Positions 8,752 to 17,935 of a stretch of DNA of 64,000 bases are shown here, piece after piece. The stretch spans positions 1 to 64,000 of the forward strand of contig CAVUHK010000008.1 of assembly GCA_963741315.1 (NCBI GenBank). Direction: 5' to 3'. The position numbers were made by a program, and so were the translations under genes. A model generated the notes under the pieces. It saw only the letters and a list, made by a program, of their open reading frames with translations, ran no database searches and was not told the origin of the DNA. This DNA comes from PALSA-1003 sp963741315 (lineage in GTDB: Bacteria; Pseudomonadota; Gammaproteobacteria; Burkholderiales; Casimicrobiaceae). Position 1 is the stretch's first letter; the number at the start of each line of letters is the position of its first letter.

Positions 8752-10065
8752 ATGAACGTATTCAAGTCGGCCCTGCTGGGCCTTGCATTGTTCGGCGCGG
8801 CGACTGCGGCAACGGCCCAGGACGAGCAGTTCATACCGGTCCTGTCGTACCGGGTCGGGCCATACGCGGCAGGCGGCTCCGGCTACTACGGTGGCGCGAT
8901 CGACTATTGGACGCTGGTCAACATGACCGGCGGCATCAACGGCGTCAAGCTCAAATGGGAAGAGTGCGAGACCGAGTACAACGCGTCCAAAGGCGTCGAG
9001 TGCTATGAGCGGCTGAAGAAGAAATACGGCGGCGCGAGCACGGTCGAGCCGCTGGCCACCGGCATCGCCTACGGCCTGTTCGAGCGCGTGGCGCAGGACA
9101 AGATTCCGCTGACGACCTTCGGCTACGGCCTGGGCAGCTCCGCCGACGGGCGCGTCTACGACTGGGTGTTCCCGCTGGGCACCACCTACTGGGACCAGAT
9201 GGCGGCGATGATCGCGTACCTCGGCCAGAAGGAAGGCGGGCTCGACAAACTCAAGGGCAAGAAGATCGCGTTCCTCTATCACGAGTCCGCGTACGGCAAG
9301 GAACCGATTCCGGTGCTCGACGCGCTCGCCGCGAAACACGGCTTCGAAACGCTGAAGATTCCCATTGCGCCTCCCGGCCAGACGCAGGAATCGCAATGGC
9401 TGCAGATCCGCCAGGCCAAGCCCGACTACACCATCATGTGGACCTATGGCGTGATGAGCACCGTCGCGCTGAAGACCGCGGCGAAGGTCGGCTATCCCAA
9501 GGACAAGATCGTCGGCGTCTGGTGGGCGGGCTCGGAAGAAGACGTCATTCCTGCCGCGGATGCCGCCAAGGGCTATGTCAGCGCCTCGTTCACCGCGAGC
9601 GGCACCAATTTTCCGGTGATGCAGGACATCAAGAACAAGGTGTACGGCGCCGGCAAGGGCAACCTCGAGGACAAGACCCGGCTGGGCAACGTCATGTACA
9701 CGCGCGGCGTGGTCTACGGCATGATCGTCGTGGAAGCCTTGCGCGTCGCGCAGGCCAAGTTCGGCAAGGGCAAGGTCATGACGCCGGAGCAGCTGCGCTG
9801 GGGCTTCGAGCACCTCAACCTGACCGACGCGCGCATCGCAGAACTCGGCGCCGCGGGGCTCTTCCCGGCCATCAAGACCAGTTGCGCGGACCACGAAGGC
9901 TCGGGCAAGGTCAAGTTCCAGATGTGGGACGGTAACGCCTTCAAGCAGGTCACGCCGTTCATGACCGGCGATCGCGAAATGGTGCGCAAGATGGTCGAGG
10001 AACAGGCGGGCAAGTACGCGGCCGAAAAGAAGATCACGCCGCGCGATTGCGCCAAGGACGGCTGA
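8752..10065 (+). CDS. Branched-chain amino acid-type ABC transporter substrate-binding protein (LivK-like)
   Basis: A 437-residue type I periplasmic binding protein with an N-terminal signal peptide (MNVFKSALLGLALFGAATAA, cut near TAQ). I chose ATG 8752 because GGAGGAG lies just upstream; an earlier in-frame TTG would spoil the signal. The body has the Peripla_BP_6 layout, with KKIAFLYHESAYGKEP and DYTIMWTYG typical of the subgroup linked to CoA ligases in Betaproteobacteria. A strong stem-loop begins 8 bases after the stop, which would favour high receptor levels relative to LivF. The ligand is not determined. Confidence 0.95.
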   Translation: MNVFKSALLGLALFGAATAATAQDEQFIPVLSYRVGPYAAGGSGYYGGAIDYWTLVNMTGGINGVKLKWEECETEYNASKGVECYERLKKKYGGASTVEPLATGIAYGLFERVAQDKIPLTTFGYGLGSSADGRVYDWVFPLGTTYWDQMAAMIAYLGQKEGGLDKLKGKKIAFLYHESAYGKEPIPVLDALAAKHGFETLKIPIAPPGQTQESQWLQIRQAKPDYTIMWTYGVMSTVALKTAAKVGYPKDKIVGVWWAGSEEDVIPAADAAKGYVSASFTASGTNFPVMQDIKNKVYGAGKGNLEDKTRLGNVMYTRGVVYGMIVVEALRVAQAKFGKGKVMTPEQLRWGFEHLNLTDARIAELGAAGLFPAIKTSCADHEGSGKVKFQMWDGNAFKQVTPFMTGDREMVRKMVEEQAGKYAAEKKITPRDCAKDG

Positions 10066-10072
10066 TGCAGCG

Positions 10073-10102
10073 GGCGCGCTCCTCCGGGCGTAGGAGCGCG
10101 CC
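10073..10102 (+). terminator. Strong stem-loop between receptor and LivF genes
   Basis: Perfect 11-bp arms (GGCGCGCTCCT and its complement) enclose an 8-base loop, starting 8 bases after the LivK stop. It is followed only by ATTTCG, not a full T-run, so it is more likely an mRNA-stabilising or partial-termination hairpin than a complete terminator. LivF starts 21 bp later. Confidence 0.6.
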
Positions 10103-10123
10103 ATTTCGCGTACTGCCTCGTCG

Positions 10124-10978
10124 ATGACCGCAACATCATCCGGGTCCGCCGTATCCGCAGGCGCCGCCGCCGCGCCATCCGCGGCCATTTCGGTCAACAA
10201 CATCGAGGTCATCTACGACCACGTCATCCTCGTGCTCAAGGGGGTGTCGCTGCAGGTGCCCGATGGCAAGATCGTGGCGCTGCTCGGCGCCAATGGCGCC
10301 GGCAAGTCGACCACGCTCAAGGCGATCTCGAATCTGCTGCGCGCCGAACGCGGCGAGGTGACCAAGGGCACGATCGAATTCCGCGGCAAGCGCGTCGACC
10401 GGCTGACGCCCAACGAGCTGGTGCGCATGGGCGTGTGCCAGGTCATGGAAGGCCGGCATTGCTTTGCGCACCTGACGGTCGAGGAAAATCTGATGACCGG
10501 AGCGTTCACGCGCACCGGCGGACGCGCCGAAATTCGCGATTCGCTGGAAAAGGTCTACCACTACTTTCCGCGTCTCAAGCAGCGCCGCGCGAGCCTCGCC
10601 GGCTATACCTCCGGCGGCGAGCAGCAGATGACCGCGGTCGGCCGGGCGCTGATGGCGCAACCCTCGATGATCCTGCTCGACGAGCCGTCGATGGGACTGG
10701 CGCCGCAGATCGTCGAGGAGATCTTCGACATCGTGCGCGATCTCAACCGCAAGGAAAACGTAAGCTTCCTGCTGGCCGAGCAGAATACCAACGTGGCGTT
10801 GCGATTCGCCGACTACGGTTACATTCTCGAAACCGGCCGCGTGGTCATGGACGGCCAGGCCGCCGAGTTGGCGCAGAACGAAGACGTGAAGGAGTTCTAC
10901 CTCGGGCTGTCCACGGCAGGTCGCAAAAGCTTCCGTGACGTGAAGCATTACCGCCGGCGCAAGCGCTGGCTGGCCTGA
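10124..10978 (+). CDS. Branched-chain amino acid-type ABC transporter ATP-binding protein (LivF-like)
   Basis: A 284-residue ATPase with Walker A GANGAGKST, signature TSGGEQQMTAVGRALM, Walker B LLDEPSMGLAP and the LivF-typical LLAEQNTNVAL. It has an Ala-rich start of about 22 residues and a C-terminal extension (FRDVKHYRRRKRWLA) beyond the usual 235-250 residue LivF; both occur in the CoA-ligase-linked subgroup. It completes the importer with LivG, LivH, LivM and LivK, and sits after the intercistronic hairpin, so its level may be lower than that of the receptor. Confidence 0.94.
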   Translation: MTATSSGSAVSAGAAAAPSAAISVNNIEVIYDHVILVLKGVSLQVPDGKIVALLGANGAGKSTTLKAISNLLRAERGEVTKGTIEFRGKRVDRLTPNELVRMGVCQVMEGRHCFAHLTVEENLMTGAFTRTGGRAEIRDSLEKVYHYFPRLKQRRASLAGYTSGGEQQMTAVGRALMAQPSMILLDEPSMGLAPQIVEEIFDIVRDLNRKENVSFLLAEQNTNVALRFADYGYILETGRVVMDGQAAELAQNEDVKEFYLGLSTAGRKSFRDVKHYRRRKRWLA

Positions 10979-11062
10979 TTCCGCTCAGCTATTTCCCGGC
11001 AGAGGCCGCCGCGCGTCGCTTCGGGGACGGCAAAGAGCGTCAACGGTCGCGTGAAGGTTTCC

Positions 11063-12310
11063 ATGCTGCACTTCGACACACTCGAAATCCGCGACCCCGA
11101 AGCGCGCGAGCGCGCCATCTTCGCTGCCTTGCCTGCGCAACTCGCGTACGCCAAGGCCAACACTTCGGCGTACGCGCGCCTGCTCGGTGACGTCGATCCC
11201 GAGACCGTGCGCTCGCGCGCGGCGCTGGCGCGACTTCCGGTGGTGCGCAAGTCGGAGCTGGTCGACATGCAGAAGGCGCTGCGGCCGTTCGGTGGCGTCG
11301 CGGCCAGCGGCTGGGGCGCGCAGCGACGCCTCGCGCGACTGGTATTCGCCTCGCCCGGACCGCTCTACGAACCCGAAGGCAACACCGCCGATTACTGGCG
11401 CCTCGCGCGCGCGTTGTTCGCGGCGGGTTTTCGCGCCGGCGACCTGGTGCACAACACCTTCTCGTACCATTTCACGCCCGGCGGCGCGATGCTCGAAGGC
11501 GGCGCACTGGCGCTGGGTTGCACCGTGTTCCGTGGCGGCACCGGGCAGACCGAACAGCAGCTTCAGGCGATGGTCGAGCTTGCACCGGACGCCTACGTCG
11601 GCACGCCATCCTTCCTCAAGATCATCCTCGACAAGGCCGACGAGCAGGGCATCCCACTGCCGAGCGTGAAGAAGGCGCTGGTGTCCGGCGAGGCATTTCC
11701 GCCAAGCCTGCGCGATGCGCTGGGCGCGCGCGGCATCGCCGCCTACCAGGTCTACGCCAGCGCCGACCTGGGCGCGATCGCGTACGAATCGCCGGCGCGC
11801 GATGGCCTGATCGTCGACGAGGGCGTGCTGGTGGAAATCGTGCGCCCCGGCACCGGCGAGCCGGTCGGGCCGGGCGAGGTCGGCGAGGTCGTCGTGACGC
11901 TGCTGGCCAATGCCGACTATCCGCTGATCCGCTTCGGCACCGGCGATTTGTCGGCGTTTCTGCCTGGGCCCTCGCCGTGCGGGCGCACCAACGCGCGCAT
12001 CAAGGGATGGCTCGGCAGGGCCGACCAGACGACCAAGGTCAAGGGCATGTTCGTGCATCCCGCGCAGGTGGCGCAGATCGTCGCGCGCCACCCCGAGATC
12101 GGGCGTGCGCGTCTCGTGGTCGACAATGCCGAGGGCAGCGATCGCATGACGCTGCATGTCGAAATCGCCGGAGCGAAGTTGGCGAGCGCGGACGCGATCG
12201 TCGCGACCATGCGCGAGGTCACCAAGCTGCGCGGCGAAGTCGCCGCGCATGGGCCCGGCGAGCTCGCCAACGACGGCAAGGTCATCGACGATACGCGCAA
12301 GTACGCCTGA
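11063..12310 (+). CDS. Phenylacetate-CoA ligase-like AMP-binding protein (PaaK family)
   Basis: A 415-residue adenylate-forming enzyme of the PaaK subgroup: compact, lacking the long N-terminal domain of other ligases, with YEPEGNTADYWRLARAL, then HNTFSYHFTPGG, then RFGTGDLSAFL and the late GRADQTTKVKGMFVHP segment. ATG 11063 has GAAGG at a good distance; GTG 11051 is an in-frame alternative. Such enzymes make aryl- or acyl-CoA thioesters. The second CoA ligase bracketing the importer supports an import-and-activate pathway; the exact acid is unknown. Confidence 0.92.
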   Translation: MLHFDTLEIRDPEARERAIFAALPAQLAYAKANTSAYARLLGDVDPETVRSRAALARLPVVRKSELVDMQKALRPFGGVAASGWGAQRRLARLVFASPGPLYEPEGNTADYWRLARALFAAGFRAGDLVHNTFSYHFTPGGAMLEGGALALGCTVFRGGTGQTEQQLQAMVELAPDAYVGTPSFLKIILDKADEQGIPLPSVKKALVSGEAFPPSLRDALGARGIAAYQVYASADLGAIAYESPARDGLIVDEGVLVEIVRPGTGEPVGPGEVGEVVVTLLANADYPLIRFGTGDLSAFLPGPSPCGRTNARIKGWLGRADQTTKVKGMFVHPAQVAQIVARHPEIGRARLVVDNAEGSDRMTLHVEIAGAKLASADAIVATMREVTKLRGEVAAHGPGELANDGKVIDDTRKYA

Positions 12311-12360
12311 ACACCGCCCGGGCGCATGCTACGATTGCATCGACGCATCGAGACCAGTCT

Positions 12361-13014
12361 ATGGCCAATACCGAGATATCCTCTGGCGAATTCATGTCGC
12401 CGCTTTCCGAGCAGACGCTCAAGGCCATCGCGGCCGAAGGCGTCGTGCGCACTTTTCCCAAGGGCGCGATTCTCATCAACGAGGGCGACACCAGCGAGTC
12501 GCTGTTCATCCTGCTGTCGGGCAGGGTGAAGGTCTACGCCAGCAATGCTTCCGGCCGGGAAATCGTGTTGAGTTTCTTCGGTCCCGGCGAGTACGTAGGC
12601 GAGATGTCGCTCGACGGCAGCCCGCGGTCGGCGTCGGTGATGACGGTGGAACCGACGACCTGCACGATCATCACCGGCGCGAGCTTTCGCGACTTTGTCC
12701 GCGCGCATCCCGAGTTCGCCATGAACCTCATCGGCAAGCTGATCCAGCGGGTGAGGGTGACCACCGAGAACGTGAAAAGCCTCGCCTTGTCCGACGTCTA
12801 CGGCCGGCTGGTGCGCCTGATCAACGCGCTCGCGGTCGAGCGCAACGGTGCGCAGATCGTTCCCGAGAAGCTCACCCAGCAGGACATCGCGGAACGCGTC
12901 GGTGCTTCGCGCGACATGATCAGCCGCCTGCTCAAGGACCTGGTCGGCGGCGGCTACCTGTCGATCCAGGACCGCACCATCACCGTGCTCAAGAAGCCGC
13001 CCGCGGGCTGGTAG
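12361..13014 (+). CDS. Crp/Fnr-family transcriptional regulator
   Basis: A 217-residue protein with a cyclic-nucleotide-binding beta-barrel (about residues 15-125) and a winged helix-turn-helix (TQQDIAERVGASRDMISRLL, about residues 172-191). The phosphate-binding cassette GEMSLDGSPRSASV (G80, E81, R89, S90) matches the cAMP-binding consensus. There is no N-terminal cysteine cluster, so it is Crp-like rather than Fnr-like. It lies 50 bp after the PaaK-like gene on the same strand and may regulate the import cluster or act globally; the sequence alone does not decide. Confidence 0.93.
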   Translation: MANTEISSGEFMSPLSEQTLKAIAAEGVVRTFPKGAILINEGDTSESLFILLSGRVKVYASNASGREIVLSFFGPGEYVGEMSLDGSPRSASVMTVEPTTCTIITGASFRDFVRAHPEFAMNLIGKLIQRVRVTTENVKSLALSDVYGRLVRLINALAVERNGAQIVPEKLTQQDIAERVGASRDMISRLLKDLVGGGYLSIQDRTITVLKKPPAGW

Positions 13015-13106
13015 CCGCGGACGAGGCAGGCCGCTGCAACATCTGAGGGGCGGGTTTCCAGCGTCCCTGTGCGCATCGTCTCAAAGCTAAAACGCGACGC
13101 TCGATG

Positions 13107-14078
13107 TCAGTCGGTGAGAACGATCCCGCGCTTGGTAATGACATCGCCTAGCCGCTGCCGCTCCTTGGCCATGTAGGCTTCGAACGCCGCCTGTGAATCG
13201 CTGGCCGGCGTCGCGCCGGTTGCCAGCACCTTCTCCTTCACGTCGGGCTGGCTCATGACCTTGACGATTTCGGCGTTCAGCCTGGCCGCGACTTCCGGCG
13301 GCGTGCCGGCCGGCAGCACGATTCCCCACGTCTGCGTGATCTCGTAGCCCGGCACTGTTTCTGAGATCGTCGGCAGGTCGGGAAGGCCTGGATTGCGCTC
13401 GGCGCCGGTAGTGGCCAGAGCGCGCACGCGGCCGCCGGTCATGTGTGCGCCAGCGGCGATTGGCGAGGTGATGATGTACTGCGCGTTGCCGGCAATGACG
13501 TCGGTGAGCGCCGGCGCCGCACCCTTGTATGGAACGTGCACTACCTTGATGTCGGCCAGCAGGTTCAACATTTCGCCGGCCAGATGCGCTGGTGTCCCGA
13601 CGCCTGCCGACGCGTAGTTGAGCGCGCCGGGCTTTTCCTTGGCGAGCTTGATGAGCTCCGCGATGTTCTTCGCCGGCAGCGCATTGTTCACGACGAGGAC
13701 GTTCGACGCGGTCGCGATGCGCGAGATGGGCACGAAGTCCTTGACCGGGTCGTACGGCAGGTTCTTGCGCAGGTTCGGCAGGATGGCGTAGATAGCCGTC
13801 GTCGTTAGGAGTAGCGTGTAGCCGTCGGGTGCGGCCTTCGCGGCCACTTCCGCGCCTACTACGCCGCCCGCGCCGGCGCGGTTGTCGACGACGACCGGCT
13901 GACCGAGGCTGTCGGAAAGCTTCAGCGCAACGATACGAGCGAGCTGGTCGGGCGCCCCTCCTGCCGAATCGGCCACGATCAGCTTGATCGGACGGTTAGG
14001 ATACGGCTGTGCACTGGCGCCGACCGCGCAAAACGTGAACGCCACGAGCAGCAGGACACCACGATGTAGTCGCTTCAT
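13107..14078 (-). CDS. Bug/TctC-family tripartite tricarboxylate transporter substrate-binding protein
   Basis: A 323-residue periplasmic receptor with signal peptide MKRLHRGVLLLVAFTFCAVG (cut after ASAQ) and the family motifs YPNRPIKLIV, DNRAGAGG and HVPYKGAAPALTD. ATG 14078 is chosen because GGAG lies 6 bases upstream. It is transcribed convergently with the Crp gene and divergently from the sulfatase, with only 68 bp between the two starts, so a shared regulatory region is likely. The ligand is unknown; linkage to a sulfatase may hint at a sulfated or organosulfur compound, but that is speculation. Confidence 0.93.
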   Translation of the reverse strand: MKRLHRGVLLLVAFTFCAVGASAQPYPNRPIKLIVADSAGGAPDQLARIVALKLSDSLGQPVVVDNRAGAGGVVGAEVAAKAAPDGYTLLLTTTAIYAILPNLRKNLPYDPVKDFVPISRIATASNVLVVNNALPAKNIAELIKLAKEKPGALNYASAGVGTPAHLAGEMLNLLADIKVVHVPYKGAAPALTDVIAGNAQYIITSPIAAGAHMTGGRVRALATTGAERNPGLPDLPTISETVPGYEITQTWGIVLPAGTPPEVAARLNAEIVKVMSQPDVKEKVLATGATPASDSQAAFEAYMAKERQRLGDVITKRGIVLTD

Positions 14079-14146
14079 GTTTGCTCCGGAACAGCCACGC
14101 GATCGCAAAGAATACATGGAGGCGCGGCCGTGCGATACTTTCCCGC

Positions 14147-15604
14147 ATGCGCGCCACCAACGTTCTGGTACTGATGTCCGACGAGCACAACCCGAAGTTT
14201 CTCGGGACTGCCGGCCATCCCTTCATCGCGACGCCGAACCTCGACGCGCTTGCCGCGCGGGGAACACGCTTTACTTCGGCGTATACGGCGTGCCCTATCT
14301 GCGTGCCGGCGCGCGCGGCATTCGCCGTAGGCCGCTACGTTCACGACGTCGGCTATTGGGACAACGCAGACGGCTACGACGGTGCGATCCCGAGCTGGCA
14401 CCACACGCTTCGCGATGCCGGTCATCGCGTCGTCTCGATCGGCAAGCTGCATTTCCGCGGCCGTCCCGGCGATGACCACGGCTTTTCCGAGGAAATCGTA
14501 CCGATGCACATCATCGACGGCATTGGTGACGTCAAGGGGCTTATTCGCGACAACATTCCGAAGCGCAAGGGCGGCGACAAGATGGCCCGGCTTGCCGGTC
14601 CAGGCGAGTCGCCGTATACGGTGTACGACCGCGACATCGCGTCGCGCGCGCAAGTCTGGCTGCACGAGGAGGCGCCGAAGTGGCGCGACCGCCCGTGGGT
14701 GTTGTTCGTGTCGTTCGTGTGCCCACATTTTCCGCTGACGGCGCCGCCGCAATGGTTCTATCGCTATTGGCAACAGGAGCTGCCGATGCCCAAGTTGTAC
14801 GCGGCGGACGCGCGCCCGCACCATCCGTTTCTCGATATCTATGCGCACACAGTCGACTACGACGCGCACTTCGGGTCCGAGGCTGATGTCAAACGCGCGA
14901 TCGCCGGCTATTCGGGCCTCGTGTCGTCGATGGACGAGAACGTCGGCTACGTGCTGCGGGCGCTGCGAGACGCGGGTCTCGAAGAGGATACTCGCGTGAT
15001 CTACACAAGCGACCACGGCGACAATGTGGGCGCGCGCGGCTTGTGGGGCAAGTCGACGCTGTACGAAGAGTCTGCGGGCGTGCCGCTGATTGTTGCGGGT
15101 CCGGATATTCCGGCGGCGCACGTCGTCGACTTACCGGTGTCGCATATCGATTGCGCGCCGGCGATCCTCGCGGGCGCAGGCCTGCCGCCGCGGGTCGGGG
15201 GCCGGGCGCTGCCAGGCGCCTCACTGTTCGACTTGGCGAACGGCACCACATCCCAGCGGCCGGTCGTCAGCGAATACCACGCAACTGCTTGCACTGCAGG
15301 CGCGTACATGCTGCGTTTCGGCACTTGGAAGTATTGCCATTACGTCGGGGCGCCGCCGCAGCTCTTCGACCTCGCCGCCGATCCCGAAGAGCTAACCGAT
15401 CTCGCGAGCGATCAGCGGTTTGCTGCCGCGCTCGCCGAAGGCGAACGTCGATTGCGCGCGGTACTCGACCCGGAAGCGACCGACGCACGCGCCAAGCAGC
15501 GCCAGGCCGAGCTCCTCGCGCAGTACGGCGGCCGTGACAAGGCGCTCGCCCGCGGCGATCTCGGCTTCACGCCGGCGCCGGGCACGGCCGCTGAGATCAA
15601 CTAG
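14147..15604 (+). CDS. Sulfatase family protein (formylglycine-dependent)
   Basis: A 485-residue type I sulfatase/phosphonate hydrolase-like enzyme. The N-terminus has the metal-binding DEH triplet (residues 12-14), and C52 lies in CVPAR, the C-x-P-S/A-R motif whose cysteine is converted to formylglycine. The central YTSDHGDNVG carries further metal ligands. No signal peptide is seen, so it is probably cytoplasmic. ATG 14147 is preferred over an earlier TTG because the protein then begins RATNVLVLMSDEH, the usual family start. A separate maturase is needed and is not in this window. The substrate (sulfate ester or phosphonate) is unresolved. Confidence 0.92.
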   Translation: MRATNVLVLMSDEHNPKFLGTAGHPFIATPNLDALAARGTRFTSAYTACPICVPARAAFAVGRYVHDVGYWDNADGYDGAIPSWHHTLRDAGHRVVSIGKLHFRGRPGDDHGFSEEIVPMHIIDGIGDVKGLIRDNIPKRKGGDKMARLAGPGESPYTVYDRDIASRAQVWLHEEAPKWRDRPWVLFVSFVCPHFPLTAPPQWFYRYWQQELPMPKLYAADARPHHPFLDIYAHTVDYDAHFGSEADVKRAIAGYSGLVSSMDENVGYVLRALRDAGLEEDTRVIYTSDHGDNVGARGLWGKSTLYEESAGVPLIVAGPDIPAAHVVDLPVSHIDCAPAILAGAGLPPRVGGRALPGASLFDLANGTTSQRPVVSEYHATACTAGAYMLRFGTWKYCHYVGAPPQLFDLAADPEELTDLASDQRFAAALAEGERRLRAVLDPEATDARAKQRQAELLAQYGGRDKALARGDLGFTPAPGTAAEIN

Positions 15605-15804
15605 GCCTCGGCCTGCCTACTTCCTCGGACTGCGCACGACGTTTGTCTATCGCAGATTTTTGAATGTCAAAGCCGCAGTCGTCGGGCAGGCGGTGGACGG
15701 GCGGCCTGACGCCGCCCGCATACCGAGCGCAGCGTGAATGTTCCGCGGCCGTGTTACTGAATGCTCCGACGTCCTGCGACGTCACGCGAGCTTAGAGTGA
15801 ACGT

Positions 15805-15834
15805 GTGCGGCAAGGCAATTCCTTGCCGTAGCAC
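15805..15834 (+). promoter_or_regulatory. Leader hairpin ahead of the small membrane protein gene
   Basis: GTGC-GGCAAGG, loop CAATT, CCTTGCC-GTA-GCAC forms an 11-bp stem with a 3-base bulge, ending 29 bp upstream of the ATG at 15864. No T-run follows, so it is more likely a 5'-UTR structure than a terminator. The rest of the 259-bp gap after the sulfatase shows no gene. Confidence 0.45.
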
Positions 15835-15863
15835 ATGTTCCCGAGCAGCGAAAGGAGCCGAAA

Positions 15864-16115
15864 ATGTCCGCTACGAAACAGGTCAAGCCTGGTAACGAGA
15901 ATTTCACCCGGTCGTTCAAGCTTGTGCTCTGCGCAGCAGTCCTTGGTTGCGTCGTCCTGGCAGTCGAAGCACCGCGGCTGGTGCGCGCACCCGACGAACA
16001 CGTTGCATCGACGCACGGCGCTGCGCCTCCGGCAACGACAGCCGTGCCCGACTATTTCCCGGCACAGTTCCCCGCGCCCAAAGGCGAAGCGGAACCTGCG
16101 CCGCCTACATTCTGA
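15864..16115 (+). CDS. Small hypothetical single-pass membrane protein
   Basis: An 83-residue protein with AAAGGAG well placed before the ATG. It has a 20-residue charged N-terminus, one hydrophobic segment (about residues 18-38, FKLVLCAAVLGCVVLAVEA), then a Pro/Ala-rich tail likely in the periplasm (AAPPATTAVPDYFPAQFPAP). The hydrophobic segment could be a membrane anchor or an uncleaved signal. I do not recognise a family. It ends 60 bp from the convergent aldehyde dehydrogenase gene; the structured leader suggests it is a real expressed gene. Confidence 0.6.
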   Translation: MSATKQVKPGNENFTRSFKLVLCAAVLGCVVLAVEAPRLVRAPDEHVASTHGAAPPATTAVPDYFPAQFPAPKGEAEPAPPTF

Positions 16116-16175
16116 GGGAGCTTCAGGGCGCGACTGCGTACCGCGGCGCGCGGTCGTGCCCCACATTGCGTGGCG

Positions 16176-17660
16176 TCAGATGCCGCCCATACAGATGTAC
16201 TTGACCTCGACGTACTCGTCGATGCCGTACTTCGAGCCTTCGCGCCCGAGTCCCGACTGCTTGACGCCGCCGAACGGTGCGACCTCGGTCGTGATCATGC
16301 CGGTGTTCACGCCGACCATGCCATATTCCAGCGCCTCGGCGACACGCCAGATGCGGCCGATGTCGCGCGAATAGAAGTACGAAGCGAGACCGAACTCGGT
16401 GCGATTGGCGAGTTCGATGACTTCGGCGTCGCTGGAAAAGCGAATCAGCGGCGCGACCGGGCCGAAGGTTTCCTCGCGAAAGATCTTCATGTCGGCGGTG
16501 ACGCCGGTGAGCACCGTCGGTTCGAAGAATGTTCCGCCCAGCGCATGACGCTTGCCGCCGACGGCGATTTTCGCGCCATGAGCGGTGGCATCGGCAACGT
16601 GCTCTTCGACCTTGTCGAGGGCTTCGCGGTTGATCAGCGGACCCTGCGTCACGCCGGCTTCGGTGCCCGGCCCGACCTTGAGCGCGCGTACCCGATCGGC
16701 GAGCTTGGCGGCAAAGGCATCGTAGACCTTGTCGTGGACGAACAGACGGTTCGCGCACACGCAGGTCTGCCCGGCGTTGCGATACTTGGAAATCATCGCG
16801 CCGTCGGCGGCGGCGTCGAGATCGGCGTCGTCGAAAACGATGAACGGCGCATTGCCGCCGAGTTCGAGGGAAATCTTCTTCACCGTCGACGCGACCTGCT
16901 TCATCAGCAGGCGGCCGATTTCGGTCGAGCCGGTGAACGAGAGCTTGCGCACGGTCGGATTCGAGGTCATCTCGCCGCCGATCGCCTTCGCGTCGCCCGT
17001 GACGACGTTGAGCACACCCGGCGGAAAGCCCGCCCGGTGCGCGAGCTCGGCGAGCGCCAGCGCGGAATAGGGCGTCGCTTCCGCAGGCTTGATCACCACC
17101 GTGCACCCGGCGGCCAGTGCCGGTGAAACCTTGCGCGTGATCATCGACGACGGGAAATTCCACGGCGTGATCGCCGCGCACACGCCGACCGATTCCTTGA
17201 TCACCACCAGGCGGCGGTCGTTGCCGATGGTCGGAATGACGTCGCCGTAGACGCGACGCGCCTCTTCGGCGAACCATTCGGTGTACGCAGCGCCGATGGT
17301 GATCTCGCCCTTGGACTCCGCCAGCGGCTTGCCTTGCTCGCTGGTCAGAATGAGCGCGAGGTCGTCGATGTGGGCGAGCTGCAGCTCGGACCATTTGCGC
17401 AGGATCGCTGAGCGCTCCTTGGCGGTCTTGCTGCGCCACGCGGGCCAGGCCTTGCTGGCGGCCTCGATGGCGCGGCGGGTTTCACTGGCGCCAAGTACCG
17501 GCGTCGTGCCGATGCGCGCGCCAGTCGCGGGATTGACCACGTCGTGCGTGGCGCACGAATCGGCGTCGGCCCACTGACCGTCGATGTAGCACTGCTGGCG
17601 CAATAGTGCGCCGTCCTTGAGCGCGATGGATGCGCGCGGTTCGGTCGTGTCGGGAACCAT
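16176..17660 (-). CDS. gabD: NAD(P)-dependent succinate-semialdehyde dehydrogenase-type aldehyde dehydrogenase
   Basis: A 494-residue ALDH-superfamily enzyme with the full catalytic set: N168 in TPWNFP, K191 in IKPAEATPYSA, E266 in LELGGNAPF and nucleophile C300 in NAGQTC. The overall pattern (QCYIDGQW near the start, SEQGKPLAESKGEI) is closest to GabD, which oxidises succinate semialdehyde to succinate; related semialdehydes are possible. ATG 17660 is selected for an AGGAG 7 bases upstream. It is monocistronic, facing the small membrane protein gene and divergent from the AT-richer island. Confidence 0.92.
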   Translation of the reverse strand: MVPDTTEPRASIALKDGALLRQQCYIDGQWADADSCATHDVVNPATGARIGTTPVLGASETRRAIEAASKAWPAWRSKTAKERSAILRKWSELQLAHIDDLALILTSEQGKPLAESKGEITIGAAYTEWFAEEARRVYGDVIPTIGNDRRLVVIKESVGVCAAITPWNFPSSMITRKVSPALAAGCTVVIKPAEATPYSALALAELAHRAGFPPGVLNVVTGDAKAIGGEMTSNPTVRKLSFTGSTEIGRLLMKQVASTVKKISLELGGNAPFIVFDDADLDAAADGAMISKYRNAGQTCVCANRLFVHDKVYDAFAAKLADRVRALKVGPGTEAGVTQGPLINREALDKVEEHVADATAHGAKIAVGGKRHALGGTFFEPTVLTGVTADMKIFREETFGPVAPLIRFSSDAEVIELANRTEFGLASYFYSRDIGRIWRVAEALEYGMVGVNTGMITTEVAPFGGVKQSGLGREGSKYGIDEYVEVKYICMGGI

Positions 17661-17935
17661 GGGAGTCTCCTGCAGAACGGATCGGCGCAACGTCCGCGCG
17701 CTCGATCAAGGTGCCAATTATAGCGCTCGCGCTGGAGCACGAATCGCGGCGCAGGGGAAGTCCCGTTTTCGCGTACATCTGACACTCCCCGCACAAGTCG
17801 CAAGCGCGGTGGCCGCTGTGTCTGAAATGCCCATGGCATGCGTTTTTTCAGCTAATGTTTCCGCTCTGCCACAGGGTCGACAATGCACTCACAGAACGAT
17901 GGACTGGCAGCGTCCGATGCCCAAGATGGGCATAA

